A stretch of DNA of 64,000 nt. Source: Edaphochlamys debaryana. Lineage: Eukaryota > Chlorophyta > Chlorophyceae > Chlamydomonadales. Below are positions 34,901-46,900 of this stretch, in pieces; position 1 is the stretch's first letter; each line of letters opens with the position of its first letter. The position numbers and the translations under genes were made by a program. The stretch is from the NCBI GenBank assembly GCA_016858145.1, contig JAEHOE010000088.1, forward strand, positions 124,001 through 188,000, in the 5' to 3' direction. The notes under the pieces are model-generated. The model was not told the DNA's origin. It did no database searches and saw only the letters and a list, made by a program, of their open reading frames with translations.

Positions 34901-37900
34901 GGTCTTGGAGGTGGCAGGGAGCAAGGTTGCTCACGTGCTCCTTGCGGATGGTGCCGTCGCGGCCCATCAGCTCGGCAACTCCCTCTGGGCTCACGGCCAC
35001 GATGCGGAGCACGGTGTCGCGGACGGGCAGTTGGAGCGTGTTGTTCTGGTTGCGTAGGATGACGTAGACATAGTCACCCACGTTGAATTTAGTAAAGCGG
35101 GGCTTGTAGCCGCCAGCTCGCACGCGGGCGTAGTTGTGGCGGTCTCGCCACTGCGCCGTCAGCAGGTTCTGGCCGTTGAAGGGTGCGGCCTGTTGCACGT
35201 TGTGTGAGCGCAGCATGACGAGTTGGTCTGCCCGTTGCGGGTCGGCATCAGGGTCGATCGCCTCTGCCCACAGCTCGGCGGCGCCGAGGGGCACAGCAGG
35301 CGGTGCGCCGTACATGAGCTCAAACGGGGACTTGCCGGTGGACTTCTGAGGGGAGCAGCGGTAGCCCATCAGGACCCAAGGCAGGTACTCGTCCCAGCGC
35401 TCGGCGGAGGTGTACTGAGCGCAGTACTTGCGCAGAGAGCGTTTGCAGACCTGCACGACCCTTTCCGCGGCGCCGTTGGCCTGCGGGTGGTTGGGCGACG
35501 TGTGACGATGGTTGATGAAACATTGCTCGAGCAGGGCGGCAAATGCGCCTCGGAACTCGGAGCCTCCGTCGGTCACAACTTCCGCGGGCGCCGAGAAGCG
35601 GGCTAGGACGTTGGCTAGGAAGGCGTTGGCCACCTCCTCAGAGCCCTTGGAGCGAAGCGGGATCATCTCCACGTGCTTGGTCCAAGCCTCAACGCAGACC
35701 ATGACGTACTCATAGCCGGAGCTCGTGCGCGTGAGAGGCCCAGCCAGGTCCACGTGCCAGCGGAAGAAGGGCCCGCGGATTGGCAGAGGGTGCAGTTTGG
35801 GCGGAGTGACGTTGCCGACGGTGTTGGCGCGATCGCACAGGGGGCAGCGCTGTACCACATACTCGACATCCCTGGACATGCCTTGCCACCAGTAGCCGTT
35901 CTGGACCAGGCACAGGGTGCGGCGAGCTCCCCAGTGCCCCAGGCGGTGGTGGGCCTCCTGGATGATGGCTTGGCGGCGCTCCGGTGGAGGTACCTCGCGC
36001 ATGGTGCTGTTGGGCATGCGGCGGTACAGGCGGTTGCTCCGATCATCGAAACGGTAGTTGATAGCGCGACACGCCACCCGTCTAGCCGCCTCTCCGACAA
36101 TGCCGGCGGGGCAGGTGCCCTGGGCGAGGTAGTGGAGCAGTTGCTTGTCCTCCCAAGGGTCGCAGTAGCGGGACTCCTGGGCGTCGGCGACGGCCGAGAC
36201 CAGTGCGGAAGTCCAGTGCTCGTTGGATTGGTGGTGCTGCAGCGCGGCGGTGACCAGGGCTGCAGGCTGCGCCGCTGTGTTGTTTTCAATCTCCCTACCC
36301 CCTCCCAGCGGGGCAGCCGGTGGCGCCTGCTGAAGTGGCATGCGAGCCATGTGGTGCGGGGTGACGAAAGCGCGTTGAAGGGCTTGTGCGCAGAGAAAGA
36401 GGCCTGCAGCCGCTGGGGTCTGCAGGCCTTGCTGCAGGGCGTCGATGGCGGAGGGCACGGCGAGGGTGCCGTCGTTGCGCCGCTCCAGCAGCGAGGCGGG
36501 CTCCAGGCCGGTCAGGGCGGCTATCTCCTCTGGCAGCAGAGGCGAAGGCACAGCCGAGGCGGTGGAGGCTAGCTGGACAGTGGCGAGGTTGCCCGGCGGG
36601 AAGACGGTGACGGGGCGGCCCGGCACGTCGCAGGCCGAGTAGGGCTCGCCGAGGGGCGCCTCGCAGAGGGGCAGACGGCGCGAGGGTACCGCTGCAGCTG
36701 CCGAGAGGTTGCTGGGGTTCCAGGCACCAGATGTTGCCACCTTGCACAGGTGCTCGGGAGCCGCGAGGTTGGTGCAGAAGGCACGCAGCGAGTGCTGGGC
36801 CCTGCCCATGGCGGCGGTGTCCAGCGTGAGGCAGGTCCCGAAGGGCATGTCCGCAGACGCTGGAGGCTCGCGCTCCAGCAGGAAGCCGGGCGGGAGTCGG
36901 GGTTGCAGCTCTTGGAGCCTGCCAAGGAGCTCTAGCACTCTATCTGGCGGAGCCAGGGTCGAGTCTAGGTTGCCGAGCACCAACCACTGCTGCCCTGACT
37001 TGGCGGAAGCAGCAAGGAGGTGGTCGTTGGTGAGCGGACCGGGCGGCAGTGCGGCCCAGGGGCTTTCAACGGCGGAGCCGCGAAGCTGTCGTGGAAAGGA
37101 GGCACGGAGCCAGCCCAGGCGGCGGCGCAGCAGCCAATGCTCCTGCGCGGGCACGCCCAGGGTGTGATACCGGCGCACGGTCCAGCCCGCCCGGAGGCAG
37201 GCCTCGAGGCCCGTGGCAGCAGAGGTGCCGCACTCCACGACTACCAGCCCTTCCGTGAAGGCGTGCTCCAGGAAGTGGTGCGAGAGCAGGCTGGTGTCGA
37301 GAGCGGCGGTGCGGCCCTCGGCAACTCGGCGGGGGCGCGGCGGCGGGAGCGAGGTTGCCCGGAGGGCGTCTCGGACCTCGCGCACGACGCGGTTGGCGGT
37401 GAGGTTGGCCTGTCGGGTCAGGAGCTGAGCCGCAGTGCACTCGGGATCGGCGAGGCGCTCGACGGGGCCAGCGAGCCACTCGTCGGGAGAGGGAGCGAGG
37501 GCGGAGCCCTGTCCCGTGACGGTGGCCAGCAGGGAGTACTCCTCGCGAGCGCGCAGCGCCAGGACTTGGACTGCAGACATGAGCGCCATGGGTTGCACCG
37601 AGGGCGTGACGGTCGGGTACGGGACGAGCCGAGGCGGCGGCGGCTTGGCGTCGGAGTCCTCGTCCATGCGGGCTCCGGAGCCGTCAGCGCTCGAGGGCAG
37701 AGGCGAGCGGCTGAGGGTGTCAGCGTTATAGTGCAGCTGGCCCGGCCGATGGGCGACATCAAAGTCGTACTCAAGCATCAGGAGGGCCCAGCGAGCGTAC
37801 TGCCCTACTAGGTTTTGGTTCTCCATCAGCCAGAGCAGGGGCGCGTGGTCGGTGACCAGGATGAAGCGTGGCCCTATCAGGTACGGGCGCAGCATCTTCA

Positions 37901-40900
37901 TTGCCCAGCAGGCAGCCAGCATCTCACCCTTGTAGGAGGTGTAGTTGCGCTCGTGCACATTGAGCGAGCGCGAGATGCAGGCAACCATGTACTCATGCCC
38001 TTCGTCATCCAGTTGGCCCAGGATGGCGCTGATGCCTACGTTGGAGAAGTCAGTGTGCAGGATCAGTTGACGGTTGGGATCAGGCTTGCAGAGCAGCCGG
38101 TCGTTGGTCGAGAACTCGGCCTTGAGCTGGTCCAAGGCCTCCTGGTGGCGCGGCTGCCAGGTCTTGGGGCCCCACGCGACGCCCTTCTTGGTGAGCTTGT
38201 AGAGCGGGTTGGCGATGCAGGCGAAGCGGGGAATGTAACAACGATAGTAGTTGCAGAGGCCGAGCAGGGCTTGGAGCTCGGTCAGCGAGCAAGGGGGCTG
38301 GATGGCTTGGATCGCAGCAACCTTGGCCTGAACCGGGCGGAGCCCGTCAGCGCTCACCATGTGGCCCAGGAACTCTATCTTGTCCGCCGCGACCACGGTC
38401 TTGTTGGGATGCAGCTTAATGTTGATCTCGTCCAACATCGCGAGAAACCGCGCGAGATTCTGCTCGTGCTCCTCTGCCGTACGGCCGGTTACTGCGGCGT
38501 CATCGACAAAAAGGTACACACAGTCCTGCAGGCCATACTTCCGTACGTGGTGCGAAAGTACTCGCTGCCAAGCTGCCGTGGCGTTGACGGCGCCATACAT
38601 CAACCGTTTATACCGCCAGAGGGTGTTGTTCCACCAGAACGAGGTCACCAGAACGAGGTCTTATCGCGATCCTCCTCGGCGAGCGGCAGTTGGTTGAACG
38701 CGGCGCGGCAGTCGCACTTAGTAATGAATTGCGCGCCCAGGATGCGATCAAACAGGTCTTCAGGCGCCGGCGGCCGGAAATAATTGCGCATGCAATGCAG
38801 CGCTTCCAATATAGGATTGTTGTGCTTGAGTTCGAGTCTCACTGGCCCCAACTCTCCTCTATAGCACCCAATGTCCTTCAGGCTCCGCGTGAACAAGTGA
38901 TCGTACTTGTCAAACAACACCCTCAGACCATCGCGCTGTGCCTTGGTCATGTTGGGGTGTATGCATAAGGTATAGCCTGCCTCCTGCTTGACTAAAGTGG
39001 AGTCTTTGGGCGGTGCCCTAGCCCTGTCGGGAGCCGTCACATTCGCAGGGGAAGGCCCAAGTGCAGCTACGTCAGGTGGCTCTGTCGGCGGAGCCGCAGG
39101 CCTCTCTACTAGATGCGTTTGCAGGTGCGGTGCCCGCGACAAAGGTGATCGGTGGCTCTGCTAGAGGTGCCTCAGCCGAGGGCGAGCCCGCAGGCGGGGC
39201 CTGGGGCGGTGAGCGCCTCGCCGGCGGTGCCGGGTCACGCAGCTGGATGCGCCGCATGGCTTGCCCCAGCGGGGTGGTGGCGGGCGACTGCTCCAGCTGC
39301 GCCCAGCTCGGAGCCAGCCACTGCCCCCCCCTGAGGGTAAGCCGGATGCGGAACGCAGTTGGGCGCCGCGTCCGACAGCCGCCAGCAGCCCAGGAAGACC
39401 AGCATTACGATGGCAAAGGTGAAGGCCTTGTAGGTGTTGCAGCGCCAGCGTGCTGGTGTCGCCGACTTGGTGTTGGCGTCGGGCGGCGCATACTTGCGCT
39501 TGGGCACCTTGGCGCCCGCCGCGGCCGCCCAGCGCTCCGCCCGTTGCTGCAGGAACTGTCGCTTGACTTGGCTCAGGTACTGGCGACGCGCCTGCTCCAT
39601 AGCGGCAAAGGCCTGCGCACGCAGCTCCTCCTGTCGGCGCAGCTTGCGCCTCGCTTGGCGGGCCAGCTTGCGGTTGATGCTACGCGTGACGCGGCGCAGG
39701 ATCATGCAGCCCAGCCTCCACTGCACGTGCTCCATCCAGTCATCCAGCTGCTCGTCCAGCTCCGCGTCGTCATCAGACTCCTCCTCACTGCTGGTCGAGT
39801 GCCAGTCCTCGTCCTCGGTGTCGGTGGTGTTGGCACCGAAGGTGTCGTACGGCTGCACGGGGCCGTAGACGGGGCTGGCCGCAATCAGGCGCACGATGGC
39901 CCTGGGGCAGTGCAGGAGGGGAACCCAGATGCCGAAGGTGGTGGCACCATAAGCAACAGTGCAAGCACCGAGATCGCAGAGCAGGTGCAGGGCACGAGCA
40001 AAGGACACGCCGTAGACGTCGTGGTCAATCAGGCCGCAGCTAGGGAGGGAGCCGGAGCCCTTGGCCTGCGACTCTGCACCGGCGGCGCCAGGAGCCAAGG
40101 ACTCACCAGCCTCGAGGGGCTCTGCAGCGGGGCTGAGACCGGCGGCGCCGGGACCGTTGATGCTGTGCTTGGCGGGGGTGTTGGCCTTGACCCAGAAGGG
40201 CAGCTGGTGCAGAGTCGCACCGCACCTGCTGTCGGGCAGCTCCTCCTTCCTCCGTTCGCCGGCGGGGCCGGGAGCGGGGTTACCGCTGGCGGAGGCTGGT
40301 TGCTCGTCCTGCGCGGTGGCGTCAGCGCGGGCCTCGGGCTTGGTCGCGAGCGGCGGGGCCGGCTCGAGCAGCTTTGAAGACGAGGCGAGCTCGGACTTGG
40401 GCTCGGGCTCGGACTCCACCCCCCCCCTGCTCAAGGCCGGGGCTGCCGTCAGGGCGCAGAAGCGGATGGCGTTGTCGGTGTACCGGTTGCAGAGCCAGAG
40501 CCGGGTGCGCCAGGAGGCAACGTCATCGATGGGGTAGCTGAGCCAGCACTCGTCGCCGGAGGTGCCGATGCAGATGTTGGCCCTCAGCAGGGAGAGGAAG
40601 GGGCGCCCAAACACGATGCCGTAGGGCAGGTCTTCCTCAGGCAGGACGGGTGCCACGGGCACGTCCACCATGATTGCTGCGGGCTCATCTGGGGCGCCGT
40701 TGCGGGCCAGGGTGCCGTTGATGAACACGCGCACGTCGCGTGCCGTGCAGTTGGTGGTGTACTTAGCGTTCTTGGTGCCGCGCGCTCCAAAGATCCTGAT
40801 GGTCTCGGTTTCGTGGTTGAGCCCGGGCACCCCGATGGGTTCTGTAGAGACGGGCATGTGGCCAAAGAGATCGCGACGCATGAGGCAGCTCGCCCCGGTG

Positions 40901-43900
40901 AGACCCATGTTGACGCTGTACGCTGCCGTCATGATATCGAACCCATCACACATGATCTCGATCTTGGGGAGGCCTTGGGACTCCCATCGGGCTCGCTCGT
41001 TGTCGCCAAACGGCAGACCGGTGCTCAGGCCGTTGCCGTCCCCGGGCGCAACATCGTCGCTGCACGAGGTGCTGTAGTAGCGGGTAGACGCCAGGGCGCA
41101 GACGGGAGGCGGTGGCCTTGGCTGAGCTACGGTGGCCTCGCGTTCTGCACAGCGCAGATACGGTGCCGCCATGGTGTCTTCACCAAAGACCACGTCTCCG
41201 ACCAAGATGGCCGAAGGCCGGCGCCACATGTAGGCCTGCTGGCTGGCCGGCGGGGCTTGGGGTTCCAAACTGGGTTGCTCGGCCGGTTGCGGCGGCACCA
41301 GGGCATCGTGAACCGTCGAGGCAGGCAGCGGCGGCGGCAGGTAAGGGTACCGCGACACCAAAGTCGCAGTCAGCTCCAGGGCCTTGGGGGCGAGCCTGAC
41401 CCCCGCGGGACGCGGGCCTTGGTCCGCAGAAGCTGCCGCCTCCGGAGCTGCGGGCGGGGCCCGAGTCGTGGGAGTCGCGGTCGCTTGGCGCTTGGGCGAA
41501 GGCACTGCAGGCGGGGCCTGGGCGCCAGCCTCGAGCGCTTCTCGGTTGCGCGCCTGGGCGCTGCCGCTGGGATCTGCCGCCGCGGCGTCGCGCTGGAGCG
41601 CCACCGAGGTCGAGGGCCCGGCGGCTGCGGCAGGGGGTGCCCCAGAGCGCCGGCTGCGCTCCTGGCGCGGCGGCGGCGGGGTAGGCTGAGGTGCCGGGAG
41701 CGGTCGCTGCTCCCGCCAGCCGATGGCTTGCTCCTTGAAGGCGAGCCAGTCCCTGAGCTTGCGGCACCAGTCGATGTATGCACTGATGAAGTAGGTACTG
41801 GAGTGGACGTGGCGCTCACTCTGACGGTAGACGGAGACGTTGGGGTGATCTAGGTCGGGGCCCATGCGCGCCAACACTTCCTCCATCCACCGGCACTCGC
41901 GGCAGAGCTGCTTGTCGCCTCGGTCGTACGCCTTGGCCAGGGGAAGCGCAGGCAGGTCCTCAGGCCACAATTGCAGATCGATCTCGTTGATGGGCTGGAA
42001 GAAGCCTTTGATGTCCAGGCTGCCAAGCGAGTCCTGCAGCTCCGGGGTCCACCGTAGCAGCGTGGGTCCGCCCAGCAAAGCGTGCAGCAGGCAGTAGTCC
42101 TGGCTGTGCCGTGACCAAGGTGGGTAGCGCAGCGGGCTGCCAAGCCGAGGGCCAGCCCCTCGGTAGTTCTCGTGACCGGGGAAGACAGCCAGATCTTGGT
42201 AAGCCTGCAGCTTGGTCGCCTCGCGCAGGCAGTTGCAGAGGGTGCAGGGGCGGCGCGAGCCTGAGAGCCGTCCAGGCGTCCCAGGGGATCGACTGCGGGA
42301 CCTCTGCGGGGAGCCCGAAGGTCTGCGGCCGCCAGCTCCACCACTGCCGCTACGGCGGGGTTGGCGGTCGCCTGAACGCTCGCGCTCGTGGTCACGGCCT
42401 CGGCTCTCGGCGCCTCGGTCGCGGGAACGGGAGCAACCACGGCTGGACTGGCGCCCCTCATCTCGGGATGAGGCGGGGCGCCACGGGTGGTCGTGCGTGG
42501 CCAGGGCCTGGATCTTGGGGCCTCCCTTCGGCGGAGCCGAGGCGGCCGACGTCGGCGCTTGGGTGTGTTGCGGTTCCACCTCCTCAAGTTGGGGCCCAGG
42601 CAGCTCTCCACGCGCGTCAGCCTCCGCCAGCTCCTCGTCCTCGTACTCGAGCATCTCCTCCTCGACCACCTCCTCCGCAGGGTTGACGCTGGTCGCGAAG
42701 GCCACGCTGGCGCCATCAGTGGGGCTCCAGTCCCAAATGCGGATGCGGCGGTCGCTCAGCCCCAGCGAAGACGTCAGCGGTCGGGCGTAGTCGCTGGGAT
42801 CGAACCGCATGGTGGGGATGTGCATGGAGACGGTCTTGAGCTGGGCCCTGGCCTCGTCCACCGGAGGTGGCAAGGGCTCGGAGGGCAGCAGGGCCGTGGC
42901 GCAGCAGGTGCGGAGCGAGGCTGCCACCTTCTCCAGCTCCGGCGGGGCCGGCACTAGCGCCACGTGGCCGTTGATGGTCTCGTCGCCCTGGTGCAGTCCG
43001 GAGCGGAAACAGAGGTGCGGGCGCGGGTAGTAGTCGTACAGCATGCCGCACTGGTGAAAGAGCGGCCCGCCCCACAGCATGGTGAAGAGGCCAGCTGCCC
43101 AGTCGTCAGGGACGACCAGGAAGTCTCCGCAGACGCGCAGCTCGGACGCGGTGCCGGGCGTGATGACGTTCCACACGCGGGCGATGCCGAGGGGTTGGCT
43201 GCTCTGGCGCAGGGACTTGATGCCGGCGTTGCAGGGCTCCAGCTTGACGCCGAGGCTCTCGTGCAGGCTCTGGATCATCAGGCCTACCGTGTTGTACATG
43301 GTGTCGGGACCGATGCCGGGCGGGAAGATCAGGGTGCCGTCGGCCTTGAGCAGGCCAGCGCCGCGCTTGGGGTCGCTGTTGTCGACGTAGTGGAGGGAGC
43401 CAGCGAGCTCGCTCTTCAGGTACTGCTTGATCTCCTCCATCTTGGAGCAGGCGGTGGCGGCCGTGGATGAGCAGGCGAGGACAGAGGCCTCGGGCGACGC
43501 CTCGGGGGCCTTGAGCAGCTCGGCCATCATCTTGCCCAGGATCTCAAGTGCCGCAGCCGTCTTGCCCGGCGCCATGGGGCCGAAGCGGACGTTAGAGCTG
43601 CCGTCCTTCATGTGCGAGAAGGAGACCTGCTCCACGGGCGGCAGGCGCATGGAGCTGGGCAGCGGCCTGGGGGGCAGCTGCCGGAAGCTGGCAGGCATGG
43701 GCTCCTTGGTGGTGTTGAAGGCCGCGGCTGAGGAGGCCTGCGGCGGCCACACGGTCTGGCCCTGGATTGGCGTTGGCGGCCCAGTCGGGGACACGGCGGG
43801 GCCGGTCTCCTTGCTGGCGAAGATGCCGACGCCGTTGCACGCGCTCATACCCCCCCCCAGCTGGGAGACCGAAGCCGACGTGGCCAGGGCTGCGCCGGGG

Positions 43901-46900
43901 GTGCCGTACTCCACGTAGGTGACGAACGTGCTGTTGTACGGGTGCTGGGCCACCGAGAGGACGTCCGTGTGCAGAGCGGAGGCCGAGCTCGGTGCGTACG
44001 AGGATGGCGGTGGGTGCAAGAAGGGCGGAGCCCCGTAGCCCATGGGCCAGGACGGTGGCGGCGGCACACCGGGCGGCGGGGCCGCCGGGGCCCGGAAGGA
44101 GGCCTAGGACGCAAAGGCACCTGCAGGCGGAGCCTGAGGGCCCTGGCCGTAGCCATAGCTGTGGCCGTACGATGAGGGCGGCGGCGTGGAGTAGCCGTAG
44201 CCGTAGCCGTAGGACGCGGGACCCTGGCCGTAGTGCAGCGCCGCAGGCGGAGCCTGGGACTGCAGGTACGGCGAGGCCTCAGCAGCGTAGGCCGCGTGCT
44301 GCGGGTTGCCCTTGCCTCGGTTGTTGTCCTTGGGCTTGGCGTAGTCCTGCCTGCGGGGGCGGTCGCCCTGCGGCTGCTGCTGGCGCGGCGCCGAGAGCAG
44401 CGCCGCGTACTCCGGCTTCTTGCGGACCAGCTCCGCCCAGGCGTTGTCCATGTTGACGGACTTGGGGTGGCCGGGCAGCGCCGTCAGGTTGCCGGCCTTG
44501 GCGTTGGCCGTGCAGAAGTCCACCGAGTGGTGCTTGGCGTTGCAGAAGGAGCAGTCGCCCGTGGAGCCGGTGGCGGGGCCGGGCTCCGCCTTGGGCCAGC
44601 GGGGCTTGCTGCCGCCGCTCGACTGCTGCTGCTGCTGGCGCCCGCCCGCCTGGCCGCCGTAGCTCCTGCCGTTGTCCTGGCGACCGGAGTGCGTGGCCAG
44701 GGCCGAGACGCTGTTGGCCATGCGCTCGATCTGCGAGGAGAGGCGGGCGATGTCGGCCGAGCCCACGCCGGGGGCGCTGGTGCTCTCGGAGACGGGGCCA
44801 GCGGACGTGGCGAATGCCTTGACCTTCTTGGGGTCCTTGACCTTGCTGTCGGCCACCTCCTGCTCAATCCGGAAGGCACTGTAGATCTCGTGGCAGCGGA
44901 CGATGGCCTTGGCGAGGTCCCAGGCGGTGGGGTCGCTGTCCTCCTTGCCCAGGTAGCTGACCTTGATGGTGTCGTTCATGAAGCTGGCCTTGACCCAGTG
45001 CGACTCCATGACGGCCCGGAGCCAGCGCTCGGTGCGGACGCGCCTCGAGATGCTGGCCTCGCTGATGGGCCTGACGATGGAGAGGAAGCGAGCGCCCGCC
45101 GTCATGGGGTCCTCGAGGGGCTCGACGCCGTAGGTGTCGTAGCTCTTCTTGGACGTGGGGTCCTCGCGGTCGAACTTCTTGGCCAGGGCCTCCAGCAGGT
45201 ACTCGCAGGCGTCGAGCTTGAGGTCAGGGAGCTTGGCTTGACCCTTGTACTCGGGGGGATTGGCGTCGCCGGCGTGGAGCAGGGTCCACTTGTCCTTGTG
45301 CTCAGCCAGGGCCTCGGCGCCCTCGGTCGCGCACCAGCCTTGCACGACCAGGTTGAGGTTGTTGCCCCCATCCTTGGTGAGCCCCCCGGCCATGCCGGCG
45401 AGGATGAGCTCGGCAATCAGGGCCTTGTTGTCGCCTCTGTCGCTCATGGCCCACTGCTTGATGAACAGGCGCGCGGACTGCAGGAAGGCAGGAAGGGAAG
45501 TGGGCTTAGCATCAAAGCTGGGGCAGTTGCGGTCGCCCATGTCTTCGTCTTCACTCCTCCTGGGCGGAGCCCGGGGAGCTAGCTGAGCAGCAGGTGCCGG
45601 CGCAGGCAGCGCCGGGGCGGGAAGCGGGAGGCCTCCGCCGTCCCCCTCAGCCGGTGCTAAACGTAGGGCCCCCTCAGCCGCAGGCTGGGGGTGCTGTGCT
45701 TGATCGGCCGGGGCGGGGCCCGGGCCGAGATCTTGCCGCTCACCAGGCGCGTCGGGCGGTGTCGGCAGGCGATGCCAGAGCTCCTCAGCGAGTGCAGGCA
45801 GGGCCCCCGCAGCCGAGGGCTGCGGGGCAGGCGGAGAGGAAACGCGGGCGGGGCCCGGTCCCGAAGACGCTCCAGCAGCGTGGCCACCGGAGTTGGAGCC
45901 AGAAGGACCTGCAACGTCGTTGCGGGTTGGCTCAGTCGCGAGGTCGGCCGAAGGCGCGCGACGATGTCGAAGCTCACCGGAGCCTCCGGAGTTCGACGGC
46001 CCAGCACCGGTGGAGCCGGTGGGGTCTTGCTCAAATAGCGGGTTGCCGCGAAGAGCAGTTGTAGCCGCTCGCGGGTCAGCGAGGCCTCGTCCGCGAGTTG
46101 GGCTTGCAGGTGCCGAGCGTATGGGAGTACCTGCGTTTTGGGCGTTCAGCAGAGCAGCCAAACGATCAATAGGGAGATTAGCCTCCCGCTCTTCTTGTCT
46201 ACGGAGCTCGCGCGCCGCAGCTCGACTCGCGGTCGTGGACACAGGCGTGAGCTGAGGAATCGGCAGAGGCGCGGCCGCGGGCCCACGCCTATCAGCACCA
46301 GACGCAGTCTGTTGCTTAGACTTCCTAGAAGACTCCTTGGAAGCCAGGTCGCAGCGCGGGCGGGGCCCGGAGCGATCTCGTCTGGAGGTCCGTAGCGCGC
46401 GGCGCCAGCGGACAAGAGAAGTCGGAAGCAAATCGGCGAGCAAAGACGCAGGCGGTGCCTGGGCTCACTTCTAGGACCAGCGCCGAGGCTCAGTGGCTGG
46501 GTTGAGCGAAGGCTCCACGCGAAGTCGTCGGATGGCACAGAGACTGCGCCGCAGGCGCTAGAGGCAGCAGAGCAGCGACACTCTAGTAGTTACAGTCACA
46601 GCAGAGTAGATCCGCAGCAAGTAGTGCTTCCGACTTGCCAGGCGGAAGCTGGGCGTTCGCCTAAGTCCTCCGGATCGGAAGGGCTCATTGCCGTACCTCA
46701 GGTGCTCATGCCACGTGTCCCACGAGGCAAACCCTGGTGTCACAACCCTAGTCACAACCCTAGACGTACCCTCCGGCACAAACCAGCAGACCAACCACAA
46801 ACCTCCAGCAACCTACCTCAACTCCCAACCGGCAACCATACTGTGACAGCGACGGTACCGTGCTCTGTCAACGTAACCAGAAGGGGGCTGGCGGGGTTCC

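Larger units (their letters stand above)
33714..39142 (-). pseudogene. pol: RT, RNase H, C5-MTase-like, integrase, PHD finger, methylase-like domain
   Basis: The RT N-terminal half lies in 39142-38645, and the rest is open from 38648 to 33714 (1,644 residues, numbered here from 38648). RT active site: YLFVDD (residues 45-50). RNase H follows, with ILHTDFSNVG and HRPGQLHYNADTLSR. Residues about 465-755 look like a cytosine-5 methyltransferase (see separate entry). Integrase has the zinc-binding HH...CPLC pair and acidic D967, D1027 and E1062. A PHD finger spans C1267-C1311. Residues 1488-1630 form a Rossmann methylase-like domain. The break at 38633-38660 is a 14-bp tandem duplication that adds a stop and shifts the frame inside RT; everything else downstream is uninterrupted, so the lesion looks very young. 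Confidence 0.9.
32975..46870 (-). mobile_element. Ty3/gypsy-type LTR retrotransposon with PHD finger and methyltransferase-like domains
   Basis: 13,896 bp, read on -. Order: 5' LTR (46870-46431), gag, a second ORF, pol (RT, RNase H, methyltransferase-like domain, integrase, PHD finger, Rossmann methylase-like domain), a G-run polypurine tract (33525-33517), 3' LTR. Integrase downstream of RT/RNase H places it with Ty3/gypsy. The 440-bp LTR cores differ at about six positions, so insertion is recent. Termini in element orientation are TGACA...TGTCCTGACA, with ACGT at both flanks. A 14-bp tandem duplication breaks RT, so this copy is not autonomous as sequenced. It lies in sense orientation in intron 3 of host gene D1. 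Confidence 0.93.

Noticed and set aside
39061..40377. 438-codon + strand open frame opposite ORF2 (also 44233-45582 opposite gag)
   Set aside because: Antisense shadows of the retrotransposon ORFs; no domain or start context.
40560..40970. Firm call of an active retropepsin in ORF2
   Set aside because: An FGRPFL-like C-terminal motif is present, but no D-T/S-G triplet could be seen, so it is only described as retropepsin-like.
46400..46407. Primer-binding site complementary to tRNA-Asp
   Set aside because: Only eight bases match and they lie 23 bp from the LTR core; normal sites start within a few bases.
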